Part shown: one piece after another, positions 7,886-16,465 of the stretch
How the letters are laid out: each line of letters opens with the position of its first letter
Position numbering within the stretch: position 1 is the first letter of the stretch
Assembly (NCBI GenBank): GCA_023408815.1
Contig: JAEYJO010000068.1
Location: 1-63,733, forward strand
Direction: 5' to 3'
Length of the DNA: 63,733 bases
From: Bacillota bacterium
GTDB taxonomy: Bacteria; Bacillota; Clostridia; Lachnospirales; Lachnospiraceae
Program-made: the position numbers and the translations under genes
Notes under the pieces: model-generated
Told to the model about the DNA's origin: nothing
What the model saw: only the letters and a program-made list of their open reading frames with translations
Database searches by the model: none

Positions 7886-9259
7886 ATGGGAGAAAGAAAA
7901 AAGAGAGTAAAAGAGTTCGCGACGCCTTATACGGTAGGCAATGCGGTAAAGATGGGAGATTTGGCAACAAAGCTGTCTATGCTGTTTATGGGAGCGGGAA
8001 ACATTGCGCGCGGACAGATAGTTAAGGGACTTTTATTTCTCGCGATTGAAATAAGCTATATTTTATTCATGGTTCAGAATGGTATACATAACTTGGCAAT
8101 GATGCCCTCCTTGGGAACACAGGCCCAGCAGGAAATATGGAATGAAAAAAAGGGCATTTATGAGTATGTTGCCGGAGATAACTCGCTGCTTATTTTGTTA
8201 TACGGTGTAGTTACCTTGTCTATCACAGCAGGTTTTATTCTGCTTTGGACGACTTCGCTGCGCAGCGCTTACAAGGCGGAGGTCTTTAGCAAAAACGGCA
8301 AACATATCAATTCTTTTAAAGACGACATCAAGGATTTGTTCAATCAAAATTTACATATATTGTTAATGACGCCACCGATCATGGGAATATTGCTTTTTAC
8401 CATAATGCCTCTTATTTTCATGATTACGATGGCTTTTACCAATTACTCCAAGTATGAGGACCATTTGGTTTTGTTCGACTGGGTAGGTTTGGCAAACTTC
8501 ATTAAGGTGCTCAGCTTTCAGGATTCCATGGGGCAGACCTTCTGGTCCGTACTGGCATGGACGCTCACATGGGCAATACTTGCTACCGGCCTTAACTATG
8601 TATTCGGTATGATACTGGCCATTATCATCAACAGGAAAGATACGAAGATAAAGGGCTTCTGGAGATTCTGCTTTGTGCTTTCCATTGCGGTCCCGCAGTT
8701 CGTCTCACTGCTCATCATGCGGACGATGCTGCAGCCCGAGGGCGCGGTAAATACCATGCTAAGGAATGTAGGGCTTATCGAAACTTCCCTCCCCTTCTTT
8801 ACCAATACGATGTGGGCGAGGGTGACCGTTATCATAATCAACCTATGGATAGGTATTCCTTACACGCTGCTTCAGGTTACGGGAATTCTTCAGAACATAC
8901 CGGGAGAACTCTATGAATCGGCAAGAGTGGACGGAGCTAATATATTTACCATTTTCTTCAGGATCACCTTGCCTTATATGCTGTTTGTGACGACGCCTTA
9001 TCTGATCACTCAGTTTACCGGCAATGTAAATAATTTCAACGTCATTTACCTTTTATCGCAGGGACACCCTACGCCGGTGGGTTCTACTGCGGGAAAAACG
9101 GACCTTCTGATCACGTGGCTGTATAAGCTCACGATCGATTTCCAATACTTTAACCTCGGAGCGGTCATCGGTATCATGACCTTTGTGGTATTAGCTATTG
9201 TAGCCATCGTGACGTACAGAAATACGGGCTCTTATAAAGACGAGGAGGGATTCCAATGA
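7886..9259 (+). CDS. malF: Maltodextrin ABC transporter permease MalF
   Basis: This 457-aa inner-membrane permease has several transmembrane helices and a long N-terminal extension before the transport domain, as in MalF. The EAA loop that docks the ATPase is visible as ELYESARVDGANIFTIFFRI. It pairs with MalG, whose ATG overlaps the malF stop by four bases. AGGAGG is 8 nt before the ATG. No ATPase gene is present in the locus, so a shared MsmX-type ATPase elsewhere probably powers it. Confidence 0.92.
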   Translation: MGERKKRVKEFATPYTVGNAVKMGDLATKLSMLFMGAGNIARGQIVKGLLFLAIEISYILFMVQNGIHNLAMMPSLGTQAQQEIWNEKKGIYEYVAGDNSLLILLYGVVTLSITAGFILLWTTSLRSAYKAEVFSKNGKHINSFKDDIKDLFNQNLHILLMTPPIMGILLFTIMPLIFMITMAFTNYSKYEDHLVLFDWVGLANFIKVLSFQDSMGQTFWSVLAWTLTWAILATGLNYVFGMILAIIINRKDTKIKGFWRFCFVLSIAVPQFVSLLIMRTMLQPEGAVNTMLRNVGLIETSLPFFTNTMWARVTVIIINLWIGIPYTLLQVTGILQNIPGELYESARVDGANIFTIFFRITLPYMLFVTTPYLITQFTGNVNNFNVIYLLSQGHPTPVGSTAGKTDLLITWLYKLTIDFQYFNLGAVIGIMTFVVLAIVAIVTYRNTGSYKDEEGFQ

Positions 9260-10131
9260 TGAAAAAGAAAGAAATGGTTGGTGCGAGAACGAGAAAAACT
9301 ATCACGAACGTCTTTGTTCACGTTTTTCTGGCAGTATTGTCAGCGGTATGGCTGTTTCCCATATTCTGGGTGGTATTAACGAGCTTTCGAGGAGAAAAAG
9401 GCTCCTATATGTCGACTTTTTTCCCGAAAACATACACGATCAACAATTATATCAAGCTTTTTACCGAAACGAATGTGTTGAATTTCCCTAAGATGTTTGC
9501 GAATACGCTCATTATTGCGATTTTTTCCTGCGCTATTTCTACATTTTTCGTGCTGGCGGTTTCCTATAGCATGTCCAGATTAAAGTTCAAGGTGCGTAAG
9601 CCGTTAATGAACGTAGCCCTCGTGCTTAAGCTATTTCCGGCATTTATGTCCATGATCGCTGTTTATTATATTTTAAAAGCTATGGGTCTGTCGGAAGGAG
9701 CGATGATACGTGTGGCGCTCATTCTCGTTTATTCCGGAGGGGCCGGTATTGAATTTTACATAGCCAAAGGCTTCTTCGATACGATTCCGAAGGCATTGGA
9801 CGAAGCGGCATATTTGGATGGCGCAACCAAATTCCAGGTGTTTACGAAGATTACGGTTCCGCTCAGCAAGCCGATCATTGTGTACACGGTCATCACTACA
9901 TTTATTGCTCCCTGGGTGGATTTTATTTTTGCAAGGGTCATATGCAGGGCCAATGCCGATTATTATACGGTGGCACTGGGACTTTGGAAGATGCTCGAAA
10001 AAGAGTACATCGACAACTGGTACACCGCATTTGCAGCGGGAAGCGTATGCATTTCCATCCCGATCGCAATTTTGTTCGTGGTAACCCAGAGGTTCTACTC
10101 CAGCGGTATGTCCGGCGCGGTAAAGGGATAA
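9256..10131 (+). CDS. malG: Maltodextrin ABC transporter permease MalG
   Basis: This 291-aa permease of the MalG type has six predicted membrane spans. The EAA motif reads ALDEAAYLDGATKFQVFTKI, and the C-terminus is the common FYSSGMSGAVKG. Translation is likely coupled to malF through the ATGA overlap, with GAGGAGGG just upstream. With MalE and MalF it forms the importer for maltose or maltodextrin. A terminator follows. Confidence 0.92.
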   Translation: MMKKKEMVGARTRKTITNVFVHVFLAVLSAVWLFPIFWVVLTSFRGEKGSYMSTFFPKTYTINNYIKLFTETNVLNFPKMFANTLIIAIFSCAISTFFVLAVSYSMSRLKFKVRKPLMNVALVLKLFPAFMSMIAVYYILKAMGLSEGAMIRVALILVYSGGAGIEFYIAKGFFDTIPKALDEAAYLDGATKFQVFTKITVPLSKPIIVYTVITTFIAPWVDFIFARVICRANADYYTVALGLWKMLEKEYIDNWYTAFAAGSVCISIPIAILFVVTQRFYSSGMSGAVKG

Positions 10132-10152
10132 CAATCATATGAAACTTAAATT

Positions 10153-10206
10153 GCAGGCAGGGCAGTGATCGAAAAAAAATCGTGAATACGCTTTGCCTGC
10201 ATTTTT
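10153..10206 (+). terminator. Terminator after malG
   Basis: GCAGGCA (10153-10159) pairs with TGCCTGC (10194-10200), followed by ATTTTT. The long loop holds a second weak stem. It separates the transporter from the amylase gene. Confidence 0.7.
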
Positions 10207-10296
10207 AATGTAAGACAATAGTTGACAAGAGGCCATGGGCGTTATGGATCTGAAAGATTGCCATAGACTCAGAAAAGGGATTGCGAGGATTATGTT

Positions 10297-12009
10297 ATGA
10301 AAAAGAGGATGCTTAGTATATTGCTGACGGCTTGTCTGGGTATTAGCTCGTTTGCAGGCTGTGGAAATGGCGGAGGAGAAGAGGCAAAGAAGACCGGGGG
10401 TGTCTCGGGCAGCGCAGGCGAAGAGCAGGAGATTGGAAATAGTGCAGATGCATTAGGAGGAACTGTGGCCGAAAAGCCTTCATTGAACGTGTTAGATGAT
10501 AAATACCGTACTTTTTATGAGGTATTCGTATATTCTTTCTATGATGGAAATGGGGATGGAATTGGCGATTTGAAGGGATTGACGGAGAATCTCGATTACA
10601 TCAATGACGGAGACGATGCTACGGATACCGATCTAGGGTGCAATGGGATTTGGCTCATGCCGATTATGCCTTCTGCCACTTATCATAAATACGATGTGAC
10701 GGACTACTACGGAATCGATGAACAGTATGGAACGATGGATGATTTTGAGGAATTTATGGCGGCATGTGAGGAGAGGGGAATCGATGTAATTCTGGATTTG
10801 GTATTGAACCACACCTCCTCTTCTCATCCATGGTTCATAAAAGCCGGCAGTTATTTGAAAAGTACAGGCGATGCAGAGCCGTCTTTAAAGGAGTGCCCTT
10901 ACATCGATTATTACAATTTTTCCAGGGAAGGAGGTGCCGGGTATAATGGACTTGATGAAACGTGGTATTATGAAGCGCAGTTTTGGAGTGAAATGCCCGA
11001 CCTCAATCTTGGAAATGAAGCGGTGCGAAGAGAAATCGAGGATATTGTCGATTTCTGGCTTGCAAAGGGAGTGGACGGATTCAGACTGGACGCGGCAAAA
11101 GAATATTATTCCGGTACCGTAGATGCCAATATCGAAGTCCTTTCCTGGTTTAATGAAATGGTAAAGGAGAAGAAGGAGGATGCCTATATCGTAGCGGAGG
11201 TATGGTCAGATATGGATACCTATGCGAAATATTATGAAAGCGGCATAGACAGCGTCTTTGACTTCGCTTTTGCGGACAGCGGAGGAATCATAGCGAACAC
11301 AGTAAAGGGGAGCCAGTCAGCCAGTGGATTCGGAAAAGCGCTGCAGTCCCTGGATGAAAAGTTCTCTCAGTATAATGATTATTACATTGACGCGCCCTTT
11401 TATACCAATCACGATTTAGGAAGAAGTGCGGGCTATTATTCCGGAGAGAACGCAGAGAGCCAGACGAAAATGGCCGGTGGTTTGAATCTTATGATGAATG
11501 GCAGTTGCTTCCTATATTATGGAGAAGAACTGGGAATGAAGGGAGCGGGCAAAGACGAGAATAAGAGAGCGCCCATGTATTGGAGTGAAAACAGCAAAGA
11601 AGCAGGCATGTGCGACGGACCGCCGGATATGGATGCGGTAAAGATGAAATATGGCAGCCTGAGCGAACAGAGTGAGGCTGCAGATTCCATTTACAACTAT
11701 TATAAGGAAGCGATAAGGCTTCGAAATGTTTATCCGGAAATTGCCAGAGGAGAGGTAAGTTATGTGGAGAGCGCTTCTGACAATAATGTGTGTGTGATAA
11801 AAAAGGCATATGAAGGCTCGGAGATACTTCTTATTATGAATATTTCAGGAGAAGAGCAGACCGTGGATCTGAGCGGAATCACTGTGAATAAAGAAGAAAT
11901 AAATAATATCGGCTCACTGGGAGGAGCGCTGCTTACGGGAGAGGAAAAAATTGGAGTGGCGGATGCAGAGGTCATTATGCCGCCATATTCCATTGGAGTG
12001 TTTCGCTGA
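10297..12009 (+). CDS. Secreted GH13 alpha-amylase-type lipoprotein
   Basis: This 570-aa protein has a signal peptide with lipobox FAGC and a Gly/Ser-rich linker to about residue 50, so it is anchored on the outer face of the membrane. The catalytic GH13 regions are all present: DLVLNHTS (I), GFRLDAAK with the nucleophile Asp (II), AEVWSD with the acid/base Glu (III) and YTNHDLGR (IV). It should cut alpha-1,4-glucans into oligosaccharides for the MalEFG importer. The exact specificity (alpha-amylase, neopullulanase or glucosidase) is not resolved. GCGAGG precedes the ATG. Confidence 0.9.
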   Translation: MKKRMLSILLTACLGISSFAGCGNGGGEEAKKTGGVSGSAGEEQEIGNSADALGGTVAEKPSLNVLDDKYRTFYEVFVYSFYDGNGDGIGDLKGLTENLDYINDGDDATDTDLGCNGIWLMPIMPSATYHKYDVTDYYGIDEQYGTMDDFEEFMAACEERGIDVILDLVLNHTSSSHPWFIKAGSYLKSTGDAEPSLKECPYIDYYNFSREGGAGYNGLDETWYYEAQFWSEMPDLNLGNEAVRREIEDIVDFWLAKGVDGFRLDAAKEYYSGTVDANIEVLSWFNEMVKEKKEDAYIVAEVWSDMDTYAKYYESGIDSVFDFAFADSGGIIANTVKGSQSASGFGKALQSLDEKFSQYNDYYIDAPFYTNHDLGRSAGYYSGENAESQTKMAGGLNLMMNGSCFLYYGEELGMKGAGKDENKRAPMYWSENSKEAGMCDGPPDMDAVKMKYGSLSEQSEAADSIYNYYKEAIRLRNVYPEIARGEVSYVESASDNNVCVIKKAYEGSEILLIMNISGEEQTVDLSGITVNKEEINNIGSLGGALLTGEEKIGVADAEVIMPPYSIGVFR

Positions 12010-12041
12010 GGGGAATGTGCAGGAGACATCGGAAAAAGGAA

Positions 12042-12065
12042 CCGCCGCAACATACGTAGCGGCGG
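12042..12065. terminator. Bidirectional GC-rich hairpin
   Basis: CCGCCGC and GCGGCGG form a 7-bp GC-rich stem between the convergent amylase and VanZ-like genes. The minus strand continues into a TTCCTTTTT run, so it probably works best for the VanZ-like gene. Confidence 0.6.
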
Positions 12066-12089
12066 AAGGAGATTTTGAGCATATTCGTT

Positions 12090-12620
12090 TTATTTATGAT
12101 TAGAAAGAGGGCGGAAAATAGTCTTTCGCCCGGCCCAGCCGACGATGCGGACAAGGACGATGCCTATGAAGATTCCGATGCTGTCGATTGCTACATCACG
12201 CGGAGATGGTCCTCTGCCTGCAACAAAAGATTGGTGGTACTCATCGAAGGCAGCGAAGCCGACACAGAATATTCCTGCGACGACCATGAGAGCGAAGCCC
12301 CTGACTCTGTATACATAGAGAGGGAAGGCAACTGTCACTGCCAGGATGAAATATTCCGTAACATGCCCCAGCTTGCGTACATAGTGGTGAATGCGGTCTG
12401 CATAATGCTCGATTTGTTCCTCGGAAAAATCTTTATCCAATACTTTGTCGGTGACAGTGACTATTTTGACGCTGACCTTATAGCTGAGCTGACTGCTGGT
12501 AATGCCGTTCTGTGCAGAAAGCTGGAATATCATGTACATGACAAGAAGGGCTGGAACAAATGAAAGCGGTTTTAGCACGAGGCGTAACGTTTTCTTTATA
12601 AATAATAAAATGTATTTCAT
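12090..12620 (-). CDS. VanZ-family membrane protein
   Basis: This 176-aa protein has four hydrophobic segments and the three VanZ-family signatures: FQLSAQNGITSSQLS, RKLGHVTEYFILA and FDEYHQSFVAGRGPSPRDVAIDSIG. VanZ gives low-level teicoplanin resistance in enterococci, but most chromosomal members have no known role beyond the cell envelope. The ATG at 12620 is preferred over 12626 because AAAGG is then 9 nt away. No promoter of its own is evident; it follows the terminator of the large gene upstream. Confidence 0.85.
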   Translation of the reverse strand: MKYILLFIKKTLRLVLKPLSFVPALLVMYMIFQLSAQNGITSSQLSYKVSVKIVTVTDKVLDKDFSEEQIEHYADRIHHYVRKLGHVTEYFILAVTVAFPLYVYRVRGFALMVVAGIFCVGFAAFDEYHQSFVAGRGPSPRDVAIDSIGIFIGIVLVRIVGWAGRKTIFRPLSNHK

Positions 12621-12661
12621 AAACATTTACCTTTCAAGGGGTGGCGGCTGACGCCGAAAAC

Positions 12662-12698
12662 AAAAGCGTATACCATGCAGTATACGCTTTTTGTTTTT
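12662..12698. terminator. Strong bidirectional terminator
   Basis: AAAAGCGTATAC and GTATACGCTTTT form a 12-bp perfect stem with a 6-nt loop. T-runs follow on both strands. It ends the minus-strand gene at 12752-15022. Confidence 0.85.
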
Positions 12699-12751
12699 GT
12701 ATGTAAAATTAAATTTTCTTTATAAATTCCTAATGCAACCGATAATTAATG

Positions 12752-15022
12752 CTACATATCCAGATATTCGCGCTGCGCTGCGATTTCAGGCGGGACGGGC
12801 AGACGGCCCTTTTGCAGTTTTTGATAGAGGTTGTTCATATGATGAAGTTTCTGGGCACTGCGGATCCGGTAACGGTCCAGAATATCCTTGTATAAAGGAT
12901 TCATTTTCAGCCGTTCGCGTATATCCTTGGAGAACGGACAGTGAGTAAAAAGAATGTCCCTTGCCACCTTATTGAGACGGGGAGCACCGTTAGCCTCGTA
13001 CATAATCCATATGACGTAATCCCGTATGAACATTTCCTTGTAGCTGTTTTTCGCTTTTTGCATTGCCGATTTAATCTTATCTCTCGCATCGGAGCTGAGT
13101 TCGAGATTCTTTTTATAAAACTGTATATAATCGAAGTATTCGCTGGTGAGAGAACGCTCGGAAATATCGTTCCACCTTGCGCCCTGAATGCGCTTGCACA
13201 TTTCCCAACGGAATTCTCCGGTAAGCCTCGTCATGATGGTGAGAAGGTCTTCCATCTGGAAGACGGAGGACATGAATCGTGCGGGGGTAGTACGGCGCTT
13301 TCCTTCGATTTCCTGCCACATAACTCCGCGGATGCCGACATTAGGAAATAGGATAATGTCGGGAAGAACCTCAACGTTAATCATTTCCTTCGCTACACCG
13401 CCGTCGGGATTGGAATAAATGGTCTCTCGTCCGTATGCGCCGAAATCGATAGAGCGGATCTGTGTGATGGACTCGATGATTCGGTCGGCAGTAACGAGTG
13501 TCTGGGATAAATCCTTCAGCACGTTGTGGTCGGAAAATACCGGACAGAATGTGGAGATACGGCCAAATGTAATCTTATTGACAAGCGGAAACATATTTTC
13601 CAGCTCGAATATAACCTTTTTTGCATTGTTCTTGGAAAGCAGAGCCTCCTGTGCAGCGGTGATCTTGCCCGTTACCTTCATCTCATGAATGTGCGCCGTA
13701 TAATCGATGTCGAATTCATTACGGCTGGGCTCCTTTTCTCCGTTATAAACGGCTTTTAACCATTCATAGGCGGTGTATATATGATGCTCGGGAGAAGAAG
13801 GGAAATTATCCGCGATGGAGTACAGATAGGAAACATTCTCCATTCCTGCCAGCTCTTCGTCCACATATCCGAATTGAAAGAACATCTTCAAAATAGTCGG
13901 GATGGAATTATCGTGAAGGCTGGCTTGAAAAGCGGACATATATATCGTGTAGAAAAGCTTGGTAATATTCATGCGCAGCCTGCGGCTGTCGTCATCCACC
14001 GCATTTTTATCAATTTGCTTCTTATATTCCTCAATATATTTGCGGAAATCTGCGGCAACATCAGGGTCGCAGTCCGCATATTCCAGAATAATATCCAGGG
14101 AATGCTCCACGGCGGCGGCATTTTTGGCAAGCTCAGGATCCTCCATGGGAACGTCCGAGCCTCTCTCTTCCATGAAAGCGAGAGTTTCTTTGTAAGCATT
14201 GATTCTTTCTTTGTAGAGATCGTGGTCGATAGAGCCAAAGCCTTCCATATTGATCATCATACGGCTTATAGCGGCGCTTATGGCGGTAGAATCCTCCTCG
14301 CGCTGGCCGATTCTGAAAAACAGCGTTGTATATAAATCGAAAAGATCCAGTCTATTCTCGTTCATGAGCAGTCTGGCGATGTCCGATTTATAATCGTACA
14401 TAATGCGGCATACGGACATAATTTCAGCGATGTCCTGACTGGTCTTCATAAGCAGGCCATTTAAATAATCGAAGTAGGGAACAGGAGACATAGGAAGCGT
14501 CTGTGTTACAACTATGGACATGTTGTCGTAAAAGTCGGTAAGCCACTGAGGAATATCTTCCTCCAAAGCCAGAGGCTCTATAGTCTCTAAATCGGGCAGT
14601 GCGCGGGGAGATATGCGGTACCGTCCGCTGAGCTTCACGTATTCGTTGTAACTGTCCGTTAAATACTGGTACAGATTGCTGCAGTCGTATTTGGAAAATT
14701 CGTACATTTCAAGAACATTTTTCATCTGCTTATAGCAGGAAGAAGTAACGAGCTGCGCAAAGTTCGGGTTCTTGCCAAACATAACGGTGAGCCCTCCCGC
14801 ACTGTATGGAATGGATGCTATTGTAACATCGTCCGACGCTATGTAGGTAAAGATATAAGTATTGAAATATAGCTCGCAGAGACCTATAATGTCTCCCTTG
14901 TCCAAAAAAAATTCGCCGTCCGAGTATACGGCGCGTACCGTACCGGTCAAAATCGTATGCAGAGCGTTAAACGGCTGCCCGCTCTCGCAAATTGTAGTGC
15001 CCATTTTAAATTCTTTTGCCAT
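12752..15022 (-). CDS. Large protein with degenerate cyclic-nucleotide-binding N-domain (756 aa)
   Basis: Residues 1 to about 110 follow the cNMP-binding beta-roll of Crp/Fnr proteins (GQPFNALHTILTGTVRAVYSDG; DKGDIIGLCELYF). The phosphate-binding cassette, however, lacks the usual Arg (it reads TYIASDDVTIASIP near 59-72), so nucleotide binding is doubtful. The remaining 640 residues are a soluble, largely helical region that I do not recognise. There is no helix-turn-helix, kinase, GGDEF or membrane segment. The RBS on the minus strand is GGAGGGG and a TTGTAT-N17-TATAAT promoter lies upstream. It is divergent from an unknown small gene and a TetR gene. A sensor or scaffold role is only a guess. 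Confidence 0.75.
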   Translation of the reverse strand: MAKEFKMGTTICESGQPFNALHTILTGTVRAVYSDGEFFLDKGDIIGLCELYFNTYIFTYIASDDVTIASIPYSAGGLTVMFGKNPNFAQLVTSSCYKQMKNVLEMYEFSKYDCSNLYQYLTDSYNEYVKLSGRYRISPRALPDLETIEPLALEEDIPQWLTDFYDNMSIVVTQTLPMSPVPYFDYLNGLLMKTSQDIAEIMSVCRIMYDYKSDIARLLMNENRLDLFDLYTTLFFRIGQREEDSTAISAAISRMMINMEGFGSIDHDLYKERINAYKETLAFMEERGSDVPMEDPELAKNAAAVEHSLDIILEYADCDPDVAADFRKYIEEYKKQIDKNAVDDDSRRLRMNITKLFYTIYMSAFQASLHDNSIPTILKMFFQFGYVDEELAGMENVSYLYSIADNFPSSPEHHIYTAYEWLKAVYNGEKEPSRNEFDIDYTAHIHEMKVTGKITAAQEALLSKNNAKKVIFELENMFPLVNKITFGRISTFCPVFSDHNVLKDLSQTLVTADRIIESITQIRSIDFGAYGRETIYSNPDGGVAKEMINVEVLPDIILFPNVGIRGVMWQEIEGKRRTTPARFMSSVFQMEDLLTIMTRLTGEFRWEMCKRIQGARWNDISERSLTSEYFDYIQFYKKNLELSSDARDKIKSAMQKAKNSYKEMFIRDYVIWIMYEANGAPRLNKVARDILFTHCPFSKDIRERLKMNPLYKDILDRYRIRSAQKLHHMNNLYQKLQKGRLPVPPEIAAQREYLDM

Positions 15023-15065
15023 GTTGCCCCTCCTGATGACATTTATCCTTATAATAATTGTTTAT

Positions 15066-15094
15066 ATTATACTAACTTTGGTCATGAAATACAA
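15066..15094 (-). promoter_or_regulatory. Promoter of the 756-aa gene
   Basis: On the minus strand TTGTAT (15089-15094) and a perfect TATAAT (15066-15071) are separated by 17 bp. Confidence 0.6.
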
Positions 15095-15188
15095 CAGAAG
15101 ATTCCCTTTTTTGACAAGAGTCGCTGTACTTTTTTTCATTTTATGTTATACTTAAAAGAACTAAGGATGAACCGAGGGGGACAGCTCA

Positions 15189-15671
15189 ATGGATAAAGAC
15201 ACACTTTACATACAGGAAATTGTGAACGGATACAGGCCGGACGTTGAGAGGCTGGTCAGGTATATTCCGTGGCTGGAGTCGAAAACAGGGATTAATGTGT
15301 CCAATATGTACAAAGGGGAAGGGATTGCGGAGCACTCTATATCTTTTCCGGTGTATGAGAGTACTTTGATGAGCCTTGTGCAGGATGCGCGAAGAACCAA
15401 TCTGCTGGACAGGAACTATGCCTATGTTTATTCCAGAAACCGTATAAGAAGCGCATCGGACGAACAGAGGCTGATAGCGGTCGCTACCATACGTGAAATG
15501 GATATGCTGAAGGGTATATTGTCCAAATATATTCTGGGCGGCATGACAAAAGGAAGACTATGGACAGAGGGAGTTTCTAACGGCTCCATTTTAAAGGTAT
15601 TGCTCAAGATGAAGGAAATTCTTGAGTATTGGGATAAACCGATAGAACTAAGCGGGGCAGGGATTGAGTAA
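15189..15671 (+). CDS. Conserved-looking hypothetical protein (160 aa)
   Basis: This is a 160-residue soluble, mixed alpha/beta protein of no family that I recognise. Notable features are a Tyr/Arg-rich centre (RNYAYVYSRNRIRSASDEQR, about 80-99) and a Lys-rich C-terminal helix. GAGGGGG precedes the ATG. It lies 13 bp before a TetR gene and divergent from the 756-aa gene, so the three may form one functional group. Homology searching would be needed for any function. Confidence 0.75.
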   Translation: MDKDTLYIQEIVNGYRPDVERLVRYIPWLESKTGINVSNMYKGEGIAEHSISFPVYESTLMSLVQDARRTNLLDRNYAYVYSRNRIRSASDEQRLIAVATIREMDMLKGILSKYILGGMTKGRLWTEGVSNGSILKVLLKMKEILEYWDKPIELSGAGIE

Positions 15672-15684
15672 GGGGTTCGTATAG

Positions 15685-16269
15685 ATGAGTGAAAAGTCGG
15701 CGCAGAAGCGAATGTATATATTGGAGACGGCAAGAAAGGTATTTATGGAGAAGGGCTTTAAGGACGTTACGATGAAGGACATTGTAGAAGCCTGTGATAT
15801 AAGCCGCGGAGGTCTGTACTTGTATTTTGCCAGTACGGAAGAGATTTTTATGGAAGTGTTGAAGCTGGAGACGGAAGAAACCGATGATGTTTTCTCGGGA
15901 AGCATCGGAGAAGACGCAGCACCCTCCGATATTCTTGCGCTGTTTTTGAAGGAGCAGAAAAAAGAACTGCTGAGTAAGAGGAACAATCTTACTATGGCAG
16001 TATATGAATTCTTTTTTGCAAACAAATTTCCTAAGAAGGGCCATTTGTTGAAGCAGCAATTCGATGCTGCGGTAAAAATTATAGAGAAGTTGATCGAAGC
16101 CGGAGTGGACGCGGGAGAATTCTACTGCGAAGATCCGTTAGGGGCGGCAAGAAATATCATGTACGTGCTGGAAGGGCTGAAAATAGTTTCTCAGACGAGA
16201 GGGATTACAGAGGACATCGTGGATAGGGAAGTTATGTATATTATGCAGGACCTCGTTATGGAAGAATAG
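15685..16269 (+). CDS. TetR-family transcriptional regulator
   Basis: This 194-aa protein has a clear TetR N-terminal DNA-binding domain (residues 8-55: ILETARKVFMEKGFKDVTMKD, then ISRGGLYLYFASTEEIF). The ligand-binding helical domain that follows is not diagnostic. It sits directly behind the 160-aa gene and probably shares its transcript. AAGGGG is the RBS. The target is unknown; the neighbouring pair or the divergent 756-aa gene are the nearest candidates. Confidence 0.9.
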   Translation: MSEKSAQKRMYILETARKVFMEKGFKDVTMKDIVEACDISRGGLYLYFASTEEIFMEVLKLETEETDDVFSGSIGEDAAPSDILALFLKEQKKELLSKRNNLTMAVYEFFFANKFPKKGHLLKQQFDAAVKIIEKLIEAGVDAGEFYCEDPLGAARNIMYVLEGLKIVSQTRGITEDIVDREVMYIMQDLVMEE

Positions 16270-16284
16270 AATGAGTGGAATGGC

Positions 16285-16319
16285 AAATGCTTCAAAGAGG
16301 ATACTTTGGGGCATTTTTT
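16285..16319 (+). terminator. Terminator after the TetR gene
   Basis: AAATGC-ttCAAAG pairs with CTTTG-ggGCATTT, followed by T6. It separates the regulator from purL. Confidence 0.8.
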
Positions 16320-16361
16320 ATGCTGCTATTTCCCTTTTTCGCAAAATATTTGGATATACCA

Positions 16362-16389
16362 TTGAAAATTAGTCAGGATTCGGTATAAT
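16362..16389 (+). promoter_or_regulatory. Promoter of purL
   Basis: TTGAAA (16362-16367) and TATAAT (16384-16389) are separated by 16 bp, about 75 bp before the start. No purine riboswitch or PurBox is visible in the leader. Confidence 0.65.
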
Positions 16390-16465
16390 TAAGAATAGTC
16401 ATCAATTGGAGGATTGTGAGGCAATCTTTTCTGATGTTAAAAAAATGGAGGAAAGTAAATTCATC

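Noticed and set aside
12075..12563. 162-codon + strand open frame
   Set aside because: It is antisense to the VanZ-like gene, which has all family signatures; the + frame has no RBS and a non-protein-like composition.
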